Positions 51,040 through 59,494 of a stretch of DNA of 64,000 bases are shown here, one piece after another. The stretch lies in assembly GCA_035571835.1 (NCBI GenBank), contig DATNBU010000041.1, positions 75,955 to 139,954 of the forward strand, in the 5' to 3' direction. The notes under the pieces are model-generated. The model was not told the DNA's origin. It worked only from the letters and a program-made list of their open reading frames with translations, and searched no databases. How positions within the stretch are numbered: the stretch's first letter is position 1; every line of letters begins with the position of its first letter. A program made the translations under genes and the position numbers. The DNA is from Candidatus Limnocylindrales bacterium (GTDB lineage Bacteria; Desulfobacterota; Binatia; UBA1149; CAITLU01).

Positions 51040-53724
51040 ATGCGATTTGTTCTCTCGGCGCTCGCGCTGCTCATCGTGCAGCAGGTTTTCTGGCGCACGA
51101 TTGATCCGCCCGGCGCACCGGGCGACCCGGGCCTCGCGGTACCGATCGCTGCATTCGCAGGCGACGCGAGCACGACGAACGAAGCGGTTCACCTCACTGG
51201 CCGCGTCGTCGATGCGGCGCCAACGTGGGGAGAAGGCGTTCGCCTCACGGTCGTTGCCGAATCGGTAGACGACCGCGCGGCCGAAGGGCTCGTCAACGTC
51301 TCGCTGCGCGAAACGTCGCGGCGGTGGCGAACCGGCGACCGCCTCGCGCTTCGCACGCGACTTCGCCGCATCACCGGCTTCGGCAACTTCGGCGAGCTCG
51401 ATTGGGCGGCCTACAACGCACGGCGCGGCATCTTCGCCGGCGGCTACGCGTGGCACGACGAAGACGTCGAAGTGCTGCCGCCGAATGACGGCATCGTCGA
51501 CCGGCTGCGACGGGCGTTCTCGGAGAGCTGCGAGCGCGCCGGAGGGCAGGGCGCCGAGATCCTCGAAGCCCTCGTGATCGGCGACCGCACGGGCATCGAC
51601 GCCGCGACGTCGAACGCCGTCCGCGACGCCGGCCTCGCGCACTTCCTCGCGATCTCCGGATCGCACATGGCCCTGATCGTCGCGCTCGTGGTCGCGTTCG
51701 TCCGCCGGGCCGCCGGGCTGCGCGTGACCCTCCTCGAGCGCTACGACGTGCTGCGCGTGGCGGCGGTCCTCGCGGCGCTCGCGGTAATCGTTTACGGCGC
51801 GGTCTGCGGCGGCGGGGTCTCGGTGCTTCGCTCCGAGCTGATGGCGCTCGCCGCGATGGCCGCGCTGTGGCGAGGCCGTCCCGGCGACGAGATGCGCGCG
51901 CTCGGCGGCAGCGCGATCGTCCTCGCGCTCGCGATGCCCGGCGTCGGCGAGGAGGCCGGCTTCCAGCTCTCGTACATCGCCGTCCTCGCGCTGATCATGG
52001 ACTCCCGCCGCCGCCGGAGATCGGTGAGATCCGCGACAGTGAAATCGGGGTCAGTGAAATCCGGGACAGACACCGATTTCAGCAAATTGGGGACAGACAC
52101 TGATTTTCGTGAATCGGGGACAGACACCGCTTGCCGGCAATCCGGGACAGACACCGCTCCTCCGCAACCGCGCTCAGACACCGATTCCCGCCGCACCATC
52201 GCCGCAACTGCCATCGCCGCGAAAGCAGTCAACGCCGCTCCGGCGCCCGTGCTTCGCGCCCTTCACCTGCTCGCCGAAGCTGCCCGACTAACCGCGGTTT
52301 GCTGGCTGGTTACGTCGCCGGTCGTCGCCCATCACTTTCAACGCATCTCGCTGGTCGCGCCGCTGGCGAACCTGCTCGCGGCACCGCTCGTCTCGGCGAT
52401 CGTTGTCGTTGGAATCGGTGGTCTGGCGCTGCTGCCGATCACGCCGCCGGCCGGCGATCTCGCGGTTCGCGTCGGAGCGTTCCTGTCCGATCTCGTCATT
52501 CGCGTGGCTGCCTGGTGCGCATCGATCCCGATGGCCGCGACGCTCACGCCGACCCCCGGCCCATGGCTGACGCTCACGCTGACCCTGCTCGGGCTCGCGA
52601 TGCTTCTGCCCGCCAGTCGCGCTCAGCGGCGCGCGGCGGTCGCTCTCGCCGCAGCCGCCGGCGTCATGATCGCGCTGGCCGTCCACGACCGATTCCGCAG
52701 CGATCGCCTCGACGTGTGGTTCGCGTCGGTCGGGCAGGGCGACGCCGCCATCGTCCGCATGCCGGGCGGCACGGTCTGGGTCGTGGACGAAGGCCCGCCC
52801 GGTCGCGGCCGCATGGTCGTCGCTCCGCTGCTGCGGCGCGCGTGGATCGGCCGGATCGACGTGCTGGTCGCGAGCCACGTGCAGTCGGACCACGCCGGCG
52901 CGCTCACCGAGCTTCTCGAAGACTTCGACGTGGGCGAGATCTGGCTGCCCGACGGGCCATGCGACGACGTGCCGGCGGCCCGGGCGATTGGCCGTGCAGC
53001 GAACCTGCGCGGCATTCCCGTGCGGTTCGTGTCGCGCGATGACGACAAACCGGGGCTGCCGAGATTTCGCAACGCCGGAAGCGAACACCGCGACGCCGGA
53101 AGCGAACACCGCGACGCCGGCAGCGAAAGCCGCGACGCCCGAATCGAAGCCCGCGCCCCGGTCTTCGAAAATGCGCGCCGGTCGCCGATCCCGGAAAATC
53201 AGTGTCTGTCCCCGATATCCGGAAATCAGTGTCTGTCCCTGATTTCTCCAGAAGTGCTGTGGCCGGCGCGTGGCGCGGCGAAGTGCAACGACAACGATCA
53301 GTCGCTCGTGCTGAGGTTCGGATTTGCGGGGCGAAGCGTGCTGTTCACGGGCGACATCGAGGCGCCGGCCGAGCACGAGCTCGCGTCACGCTTCGACGTT
53401 CGCGCCGACGTGCTCAAGGTTCCGCATCACGGCAGCCGCACGTCGTCGACCGAAGCGTTTCTCGATGCGGTCCGGCCCGGGCTCGCGGTCGCGTCGCTCG
53501 GGCTCGACAACCAGTTTCACTTTCCGGCCCCCGAAGTCGTCGCGCGCTACTCGGCGCACGCGGCGAGGTTCCTGCGCATGGACGAAACCGGCGCCGTGCA
53601 CCTGACGATCGATCGCGACGGTTCGCTCGGGATCGAGACGTTTCACCCAGAGGTAAACGCACTCGACGATCGGCCGGATGCCCTGGCAACGCTCAGTGCG
53701 ATGGAAGCAGCTCCGCCGCCGTGA
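51040..53724 (+). CDS. comEC: ComEC/Rec2 DNA-uptake channel with repeat insertions
   Basis: The 894-aa protein has a first membrane segment, a DUF4131-type OB domain (about 45-145), a competence membrane domain (LEALVIGDRTGID, AHFLAISGSHMALIVAL, GFQLSYIAVLAL) and a metallo-beta-lactamase-like C-terminus (ASVGQGDAAIV, SHVQSDHAGAL, TGDIEAP, VPHHGSRTSST). It moves single DNA strands across the inner membrane during transformation. Two insertions consist of the family-1 repeat: residues about 334-383 between membrane segments, and about 720-735 within the lactamase-like fold, next to a 7-residue tandem repeat (AGSEHRD). The third position of HxDxDH-like SHVQSDH is Gln. The start at 51040 follows GGAGGGG. 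Confidence 0.9.
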   Translation: MRFVLSALALLIVQQVFWRTIDPPGAPGDPGLAVPIAAFAGDASTTNEAVHLTGRVVDAAPTWGEGVRLTVVAESVDDRAAEGLVNVSLRETSRRWRTGDRLALRTRLRRITGFGNFGELDWAAYNARRGIFAGGYAWHDEDVEVLPPNDGIVDRLRRAFSESCERAGGQGAEILEALVIGDRTGIDAATSNAVRDAGLAHFLAISGSHMALIVALVVAFVRRAAGLRVTLLERYDVLRVAAVLAALAVIVYGAVCGGGVSVLRSELMALAAMAALWRGRPGDEMRALGGSAIVLALAMPGVGEEAGFQLSYIAVLALIMDSRRRRRSVRSATVKSGSVKSGTDTDFSKLGTDTDFRESGTDTACRQSGTDTAPPQPRSDTDSRRTIAATAIAAKAVNAAPAPVLRALHLLAEAARLTAVCWLVTSPVVAHHFQRISLVAPLANLLAAPLVSAIVVVGIGGLALLPITPPAGDLAVRVGAFLSDLVIRVAAWCASIPMAATLTPTPGPWLTLTLTLLGLAMLLPASRAQRRAAVALAAAAGVMIALAVHDRFRSDRLDVWFASVGQGDAAIVRMPGGTVWVVDEGPPGRGRMVVAPLLRRAWIGRIDVLVASHVQSDHAGALTELLEDFDVGEIWLPDGPCDDVPAARAIGRAANLRGIPVRFVSRDDDKPGLPRFRNAGSEHRDAGSEHRDAGSESRDARIEARAPVFENARRSPIPENQCLSPISGNQCLSLISPEVLWPARGAAKCNDNDQSLVLRFGFAGRSVLFTGDIEAPAEHELASRFDVRADVLKVPHHGSRTSSTEAFLDAVRPGLAVASLGLDNQFHFPAPEVVARYSAHAARFLRMDETGAVHLTIDRDGSLGIETFHPEVNALDDRPDALATLSAMEAAPPP
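52042..52188 (+). repeat. Family-1 array inside comEC, 27-bp period
   Basis: Units begin at 52057, 52084, 52111, 52138 and 52165, each 27 bp (nine codons) after the last, with a half unit at 52042. They translate in frame to nine-residue steps [36 protein letters not shown] and QPRSDTDSR, with decay toward the right. All lie in the same frame and orientation. Confidence 0.92.
53074..53136 (+). repeat. Three tandem 21-bp units inside comEC
   Basis: Units at 53074, 53095 and 53116, 21 bp each, encode AGSEHRD, AGSEHRD and AGSESRD. The third differs by two bases. They sit just before the inverted family-1 pair, in the same insertion of the lactamase-like domain. Confidence 0.9.
53196..53245 (+). 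repeat. Two inverted family-1 copies inside comEC
   Basis: Units start at 53196 and 53223, again 27 bp apart, in inverted orientation and in a different reading frame from the uvrC copies. They are read as ENQCLSPIS and GNQCLSLIS. The second copy is nearly perfect at its ends (AAATCAG and CTGATTT arms). Confidence 0.92.
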
Positions 53725-54262
53725 CGACGGCATCGGGAAAAGCATCCATCGGCAGCCGGTCCGATCCGCCGGCAATTCCCTGCGCCCGATACTCGTGCGT
53801 CATCGAGTCCGGTTCGCCGAACCATTCGACCGTGTGATTGCGCAGATTGACGATCCAGTAGTTCGCGACACCGGCGCGAGCATAGATCGGTGTCCTCGTC
53901 AGGCGGTCCTGCGGCAGCGAACGATCGGAAACGTGGACGACGAGCAGAGCGGTCGTCGGGTGCTGAGTGTCATAGTCACGGAGCTGCCCCGGAAGAATTG
54001 CGACGTCCGGCTCGGGAACGCAGAACGGGCTCGCAACGAGCGGCGATCTCGAGGCGATGGGAATGTCCGGGCCGACAGCGCGACGCAATGCGCTGATCGC
54101 GCGGCGCATGCCCGAGGCCTGCGCGGGCGTCGGCGGCGCCGACGAAACGACGATTCCGTGGAGAAGCTCGGTTCTCTCGTCGGGATCAAGAACGCCTTCC
54201 TCGACGAGCGCGAAATACTTTTCCACCGTGTAGCGGCCATCGTCGGATGTCGTCGTTTCCAT
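53693..54262 (-). CDS. Uma2-family (DUF820) protein with altered active site
   Basis: About 189 aa with the Uma2 layout: YTVEKYFALVEEGVLDPDER, ELLHGIVV, PEPDVAIL (metal Asp), VVHVSDRSLPQDRLTRTPIYA and NYWIVNLR. In active members of this PD-(D/E)XK fold the segment reads EVSD and a later Lys replaces the Arg in DRLTR; here the Glu is His and the Lys is Arg. It may therefore be catalytically dead or use a changed site. The ATG at 54262 is preferred to a GTG-type start at 54298. It overlaps the end of comEC by 32 bases, convergent. Confidence 0.8.
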   Translation of the reverse strand: METTTSDDGRYTVEKYFALVEEGVLDPDERTELLHGIVVSSAPPTPAQASGMRRAISALRRAVGPDIPIASRSPLVASPFCVPEPDVAILPGQLRDYDTQHPTTALLVVHVSDRSLPQDRLTRTPIYARAGVANYWIVNLRNHTVEWFGEPDSMTHEYRAQGIAGGSDRLPMDAFPDAVVTAAELLPSH

Positions 54263-54491
54263 GCGCGTCACACTAGCGCCGCAGCCGGATCCGGCCAAGG
54301 TCAGGGCATGACTTCGATGACATGAAGTGCGACGCGCGGTTCAAGAATCTGGACGCGAAAGCCGGGAACCGTCCCGGCGACGCCGGGCATCGGACCCCGC
54401 ACGACCCGCGACCGGACCGCACACGCCAAGTCCGGCCCTGACCTGTACGTACCGGTGCTTTCCCGCTATTGCGCGACGCGGAGGACCGAGC

Positions 54492-56885
54492 ATGAGCGAT
54501 GAACCGAAGAAGGCCGGCATCAAGCGGCGCGATTTCCTGATCGGCGCGACGTCGGGTGCGGTCGTCACGGCGCTCGGCGCGGCGGGAATCGTCAGTGTGC
54601 GCGAGAAGACGCGCAAGCTGCGCACGCCGGCCGAAGTCGATGCGGGAGCGCCGGCCGAGGTCGCCGAGTCGTTTGCCGATTCGCGGCCGTCGTACGTCGG
54701 AGAGGTCTCGGCCAAGGCCGGCTCACCGAACATCCTCGTGATCGTCCTCGACGACGTCGGTTTCTCCGACCTCGGCGTCTACGGCAGCGAGATCCGCACG
54801 CCGAACCTCGACGGCATCGCGCTCGCGGGGCTCCGCTACACGAACTTCCGTACCTGCGCGATGTGCTCGCCGACGCGCGCGTCGCTGATGACCGGCCTCA
54901 ACCACCATTCGGCCGGCATGGGCTGGCTCGCCGATCTCGACAGCGGCTATGCGGGCTATCGCGGCGACATGACGCTCGAGGCCGCCACGCTCGCCGAGGT
55001 TCTTCGCGACGCCGGCTGGTCGACGATGCATGTCGGCAAGTGGCACGTGAACCTTGCGGCATCGTGCGGCGCCAACGGCCCGTACCACAACTGGCCGACC
55101 AACCGGGGCTTCGAGCGCGCGTTCTGGTTCCAGGGTCACTCGACCGACTACTTCCGGCCGTCCGAGCTGATCGACGGCGTCTCGCCGGTCGAAGCGCCGG
55201 TCAAGGACGACTACTTCGTCACCGAAGACCTGACGGACCGTGCGATTGCGTACGTGCGCACGCAGCAGTCGCTCGCACCCGAGAAGCCGTTTTACCTTCA
55301 GGTCGCGTATCCGACCGCGCACTCGCCGCTGCAGGCGAGGGCGCGCGACCGCGATGCGTACAAGGGCACGTACGATGCCGGCTGGGACGTGATCCGTGCG
55401 GCGCGGCTCGAGCGCCAGCGCAAGCTCGGCGTAATGCCGGAGACCACGCAGCTTCCGCCGCTGTCTCCCGGTGCCGACTCATGGGACACGCTCGATCCGA
55501 CGCAGAAGAAGATCTACGCGCGCTACATGGAAGTCTACGCCGGCGCGATCACGAGCGTCGATGGGCAGATCGGCCGCCTGATCGATTCGCTCGACGAGAT
55601 CGGCGTGCGCGACAACACGCTGATCATGGTCATCTCGGACAACGGCGGCTCGGCGGAAGGAACGACGACCGGCACGCCGAACGTGTTCGCCGCCGCGCTC
55701 GGTCGCCCGGTACCCGTCGACGAGGCGATCAAGCACTACGACATCATCGGCGAGAATCCGACGTTTCCGCACTATCCGATCGGATGGGCGTGCGCGTCGA
55801 ACACGCCATTCCGCATGTACAAGCAGTACGCGCATCTCGGAGGGGTGGCCGATCCGCTGCTGGTCTCGTGGCCGAAGAGAATCACGGCGCGCGGCGAGAT
55901 CCGCGACCGCTTCGTGCACGTGGTCGATCTCTACCCGACGATTCTCGAAGCCGCCGGCATCAAGCGGCCCGACGTCTATCGCGGCCGCAAGCTCAAACCG
56001 ATCGAAGGCGCGAGTGTCGTCGCGACGTTCGCGAGCGCGACCGCGGCCACGCGCACCGAGCAGTACTTCGAGCTCGGCGGCCAGCGCGGCTATCTCGACG
56101 GCAACTGGCGCCTCGCGTGCCGTCACGAGCGCGGCACGCCGTTCGAGAACGACGCGTGGGAGCTCTTCGACCTCAGCAAGGATCCGAACGAGCTCGTCAA
56201 CCTCGCGGCGTCCAACCCGGAGAAGGTCAAGGAGCTCGCCGCCAAGTGGAATGCAGCGGCGGAACGCTACGGCGTGTTCCCGCTCGACGACCGCAACCTC
56301 GTCATCAAGATGAGCCAGGATCGCCTGCGCCGCGGGCTGCGGCGGCACTGGGAGTTCCGGCCGCCCGTCGAACGCATCTCCGCGCAGGTCTCGCCGTTCA
56401 TGAACGGTTTCGACCACGAGATCGTCGCCGAGCTGCAGCGTCCGGCGGGCAAAGGCGACGGCGTGATCGTCGCGTGCGGCTCGCAGCCGGCGGGCTACGT
56501 CCTGCACATCACCGGCGGCAGGCTCGTCTACGAGCAGAGCATGTTTCCGTGGAACGAACGCATCGAGTCGTCGGAGCCGGTGCCCGACGGCGACGTGACG
56601 GTGCGCTACGTGCAGAAGATGACGTCGCGTCCGTTCGAAGGCGGCGGCTCGCTGTTCATCGGCGACCGCAAGGTGGCCGAGCACAAGTTCACGCACTGCG
56701 TGCTGTCGACGAGCTACGACGGCTTCTCGCTCGGAGCCGACCTCGGCAACCAGGTCTCGACGATGTACCGCGGCACGCATCCGTTCCAGGGGCGCATCGT
56801 CAAGGTGACGATCGACATCGACACGACACCGTTCACGACGCTCGAGCAGATGCGCTTCGTCGACAAGCTCGGGATCAAGGTGTGA
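54492..56885 (+). CDS. Tat-exported arylsulfatase
   Basis: The 797-aa enzyme opens with a twin-arginine signal (KRRDFLIGATSGAVVTALGAA). The sulfatase core has VIVLDDVGFSDLGVYGSE (metal Asp pair), the CSPTRASLMTG signature at Cys125-Arg129 (Cys is converted to formylglycine), HVGKWHVN, and ISDNGGSAEG for the second metal site. The C-terminal 200 residues form a beta domain. The start at 54492 is chosen over one at 54327 for its GAGGA upstream and the correct Tat signal. The converting enzyme is encoded 13 bases downstream. Export after folding fits activation in the cytoplasm. Confidence 0.92.
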   Translation: MSDEPKKAGIKRRDFLIGATSGAVVTALGAAGIVSVREKTRKLRTPAEVDAGAPAEVAESFADSRPSYVGEVSAKAGSPNILVIVLDDVGFSDLGVYGSEIRTPNLDGIALAGLRYTNFRTCAMCSPTRASLMTGLNHHSAGMGWLADLDSGYAGYRGDMTLEAATLAEVLRDAGWSTMHVGKWHVNLAASCGANGPYHNWPTNRGFERAFWFQGHSTDYFRPSELIDGVSPVEAPVKDDYFVTEDLTDRAIAYVRTQQSLAPEKPFYLQVAYPTAHSPLQARARDRDAYKGTYDAGWDVIRAARLERQRKLGVMPETTQLPPLSPGADSWDTLDPTQKKIYARYMEVYAGAITSVDGQIGRLIDSLDEIGVRDNTLIMVISDNGGSAEGTTTGTPNVFAAALGRPVPVDEAIKHYDIIGENPTFPHYPIGWACASNTPFRMYKQYAHLGGVADPLLVSWPKRITARGEIRDRFVHVVDLYPTILEAAGIKRPDVYRGRKLKPIEGASVVATFASATAATRTEQYFELGGQRGYLDGNWRLACRHERGTPFENDAWELFDLSKDPNELVNLAASNPEKVKELAAKWNAAAERYGVFPLDDRNLVIKMSQDRLRRGLRRHWEFRPPVERISAQVSPFMNGFDHEIVAELQRPAGKGDGVIVACGSQPAGYVLHITGGRLVYEQSMFPWNERIESSEPVPDGDVTVRYVQKMTSRPFEGGGSLFIGDRKVAEHKFTHCVLSTSYDGFSLGADLGNQVSTMYRGTHPFQGRIVKVTIDIDTTPFTTLEQMRFVDKLGIKV

Positions 56886-56898
56886 CGGGTCCGGCGGC

Positions 56899-57801
56899 AT
56901 GACGGCCACCCGCGACGCAGTATCCTCGATCCGCGACGGAACGTCCGCCGCCCGCGACGGAACGTCCGAAGTCCGCGAAGGAATGATCGTTGTGGAAGCC
57001 GGCCGCTACCGCCTCGGATCCGATGCGCACTATCCGGAGGAGCGGCCGCTGCGCGAAGTCGAGGTGCGGCGCTTTGCGATCGATCGTGCGCCGGTGACCA
57101 ACCGTGAGTTTTCCGAGTTCGCCCGTTCGACCGGTTACGTGACGCTCGCCGAGCGCGCCGTTCCCGCAGGTTCCGCCGTATTCCGCATGACGGCGGGGCC
57201 GGTCGATCTTCGCGATCCGTCGAGCTGGTGGACGTTTGAACCCGGCGCGAGCTGGCGAGCACCCGACGGACCGGGCTCCGCCACGGACGATCGCGACGAT
57301 CATCCGGTCGTGCACGTTGCGTACGAGGATGCGTGCGCGTTCGCGAAGTGGCGCGGCAAACGTCTGCCCGACGAATGCGAATGGGAAGCGGCCGCGCGCG
57401 ACGGTCTCGACGCCGCAACGTACGCTTGGGGCGACGAGCTGACGCCGCAAGGCCGCATGATGGCCAACTTCTGGACCGGTGCGTTCCCGTGGTACTTCGC
57501 GCGCGGCACTCCGGGGACGACTGCGGTCGGCTCGTTTCCGCCGGCACGAAGCGGCGCCGTCGACATGATCGGCAACGTCTGGGAATGGACGCGAACGCCG
57601 ATGCACGACCCGAAGCCGTGCGGATGCACGCCGCCGCCGCTCGCGGGCGCAGCGGCTCGCGATGCGATGCTGGTGCTGAAAGGCGGATCGTGGCTGTGCG
57701 CTGCGGAATACTGCGCGCGTTACCGGCCGGCCGCGCGCATCGCGCTCAGCGCCGAATCGACGACCGCGCACGTGGGCTTTCGCTGCGCGATCGACCTCTG
57801 A
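56899..57801 (+). CDS. Formylglycine-generating enzyme (sulfatase activator)
   Basis: The 300-aa protein has the FGE-sulfatase (SUMF1-like) fold: VEAGRYRLGSD, VTNREFSEFARSTGYVT, PVVHVAYEDACAFAKW, LPDECEWEAAAR, and the copper-binding pair Cys267 and Cys272 in GGSWLCAAEYCARYRPAAR, ending TTAHVGFRC. The C(x4)C spacing is that of aerobic enzymes that oxidise the Cys of CxPxR to formylglycine. It directly follows the arylsulfatase gene, its evident substrate. The first 29 residues contain a short repeat (RDGTSAARDGTSEVREG), and translation may start at the later ATG of MIVVEAG. Confidence 0.92.
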   Translation: MTATRDAVSSIRDGTSAARDGTSEVREGMIVVEAGRYRLGSDAHYPEERPLREVEVRRFAIDRAPVTNREFSEFARSTGYVTLAERAVPAGSAVFRMTAGPVDLRDPSSWWTFEPGASWRAPDGPGSATDDRDDHPVVHVAYEDACAFAKWRGKRLPDECEWEAAARDGLDAATYAWGDELTPQGRMMANFWTGAFPWYFARGTPGTTAVGSFPPARSGAVDMIGNVWEWTRTPMHDPKPCGCTPPPLAGAAARDAMLVLKGGSWLCAAEYCARYRPAARIALSAESTTAHVGFRCAIDL

Positions 57802-57847
57802 ACGTGTCGGTCTGCGCGTGGCCGCGCTCGTGGTCGGTCGAACGCTG

Positions 57848-58489
57848 CTACTGCTGGACCTTGACCCAATAGTTGATCTTCACGTCGCCGTAGTGGCTCT
57901 GCTCGACGAACGGTTGGGGAATGGGAGACCCGAATACCAGCGGCTGGTACCGGACCAGCGTGCCCGACGGCGTGTTTTCGTCGGTCGCGACCGTGGTGTT
58001 GGCGTCGTAGACGCCCATGATCCAGTAGACGCCAGCCGTCACGTGAGTCGGCGCGATCGGGATTTCCTGGCTTCCGATCACGGTCAACGTGGATGCGGAC
58101 GTCGCGACCAGCTGTCCCGGCGAGCCGCCGGCATCCTTGTACAGCACCATCTGCACATGCGCGCCGCCGGTGCGCATGATGAGGCCGAAGTGCGTGACCG
58201 TTGCGTCGAATTCGATCGTGACGGGGAACCCCAGCAGGTAATTTTTTTCGAACGCCGAGTCGAGATTGGTGTCGAGCGGAAAGCCGTAGCGGTTGATGAA
58301 ATCGGGGCAGGTCAGCGCAAGCGGCTGCCCCACGGCCTTCCTCAGCACCGACAATGCGTCGGTCGACGTGACCGTGCCGTTGCTGTTGACGTCGCCGCAA
58401 AGTGCCGCTGCGTCGGCTGCGGCCGTGCGCAGGGCAACCAGAAGGCAAGCCAGGACGATTGCGTTCAGCAGCCGGGGAATTCTCGACAT
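57848..58489 (-). CDS. Secreted protein with dockerin-like repeat
   Basis: The 213-aa protein has a signal peptide (residues 1-24, IVLACLLVALRTAAADAAA) then a dockerin-like calcium loop CGDVNSNGTVTSTDALSVLR followed by KAVGQPLALTCPD. The rest is a beta-sandwich-like domain (VTHFGLIMRTGGAHVQMVLY). Such short dockerin-like units without cohesin partners are frequent in deltaproteobacterial-type genomes. Role unknown, perhaps cell-surface binding. It is convergent to the FGE gene. Confidence 0.8.
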   Translation of the reverse strand: MSRIPRLLNAIVLACLLVALRTAAADAAALCGDVNSNGTVTSTDALSVLRKAVGQPLALTCPDFINRYGFPLDTNLDSAFEKNYLLGFPVTIEFDATVTHFGLIMRTGGAHVQMVLYKDAGGSPGQLVATSASTLTVIGSQEIPIAPTHVTAGVYWIMGVYDANTTVATDENTPSGTLVRYQPLVFGSPIPQPFVEQSHYGDVKINYWVKVQQ

Positions 58490-58849
58490 CGTTGCTCTCC
58501 TGCTCTTCGGTGGAGGGCGACGATCGCCCGGTTGTCGCCGGCGTCGCGATTGTCACCGGCGTCGCGACGAAATGTTCGCACGCGCGTCCCCGTTGAGCCG
58601 CTTCGCGCTTTAGCGGTGGTCTTCGCAAAAGAAAACCGGGACCGTCGCGGTCAGTTGCCGTGACTGTCCCGGTGTCCGCGCATGTAACCCGCGCGTGGTT
58701 CTGATTCGCGCCGGCAGTCCGGAGCAAGAGCCGGTGCCGGTTTCGGAATTTACCCGTGACCCGCGCGGGGCGTTGCTCGCAGAGCGCGTCCGCGAATCGG
58801 ATCGCGCCAGAAGGGAGCGAGCGCACCCCGCGCGGAGCGCACGGCGTCG
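58490..58849. other. Intergenic region with terminator
   Basis: About 360 bases between two minus-strand genes. Apart from the terminator at 58625-58673 nothing is recognised. Promoter elements for the dockerin-like gene must lie in 58490-58620 but were not clear. Confidence 0.5.
58625..58673 (-). terminator. Rho-independent-type terminator, minus strand
   Basis: Outer arms ACCGGGAC (58635-58642) and GTCCCGGT (58666-58673) pair; inside, more complementary bases around GGTCA/TGACT extend the stem. On the minus strand the hairpin is followed by TTTTCTTTTGC, a T-rich tail. It would end transcription of the small secreted-protein gene at 58850-59188. Confidence 0.55.
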
Positions 58850-59188
58850 TCAGCGATTCTTCCCGGGCGCGAGTCGAGGCTGCCCGGGAATCGGGTTGCG
58901 GCCGGGCTCGTTTATCCCGTCGGACGGATCGTCGTCACCGGGCGTCTTCGAGAAGTCGGTCTCGTTGCCCATTCCCTCGGGAGTTCCACGCGGAGTCGGG
59001 ACCGCGCCGACCGCCGTATTCTTCGGCATCGCGCCCGGCGGAAGCGGGTCGTTGAGCTGCTTCGGAGACTCGTTGTCTCCATCGCGGTCATAGTCCGTGC
59101 GGTGCTCGGCGTACGCGGCCAGCGGGAGCACGCCAACCAGCAGCGCGGTTGCGGCAAGCCTCGCCAGGAGTCGGTTTTGAGTTCGCAT
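58850..59188 (-). CDS. Small secreted hypothetical protein, about 112 aa
   Basis: The start at 59188 (MRTQNRLLARLAATALLVGV, ending AAYA) gives a clear signal peptide; earlier in-frame starts would add an Arg/Cys-rich shadow. The mature part is hydrophilic and Gly/Pro/Asp/Asn-rich (DYDRDGDNESPKQLND, DDDPSDGINEPGRNP), likely disordered or calcium-binding. No family is recognised. Confidence 0.6.
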   Translation of the reverse strand: MRTQNRLLARLAATALLVGVLPLAAYAEHRTDYDRDGDNESPKQLNDPLPPGAMPKNTAVGAVPTPRGTPEGMGNETDFSKTPGDDDPSDGINEPGRNPIPGQPRLAPGKNR

Positions 59189-59494
59189 GGCGCACCTCGT
59201 GTCGCTTCGGCGCGAATTCGCCGGTTGGTCGACTGGCCGGCTCGCCGAAAAAACTCGATCTTCGGACGGCCGCTGTGCGGCTGCATTCGACTTCTGCCCG
59301 ACGCTGCGAAGCGAGTGAGTCTCGACGTGACAGTTGTTCCCGCACCTGCGGAAATACTCTCTGCATCCGCATTGCCGACGACGGCACTTTCTCACCAATG
59401 ATGTTGTGTGCTTTCGCTGCATTGGACACATCGGCCCCCCGCATTGCCGGTTTCCGAGCAATTGCACCGGGCCGTGTCCTCGACGCGCCGGGCC
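59189..59494. other. Divergent intergenic region
   Basis: About 306 bases between the small secreted protein and the cytochrome gene. It must hold both promoters. No convincing boxes or repeats were found. Confidence 0.45.

Noticed and set aside
50596-51666. Minus-strand gene between uvrC and comEC
   Set aside because: It overlaps the start of comEC on the other strand and has no fold signature; the gap is better explained by the repeat-bounded element.
54863-56902. Alternative plus-strand frame inside the arylsulfatase
   Set aside because: Arg-rich frame-shifted shadow; the sulfatase frame has all catalytic motifs.
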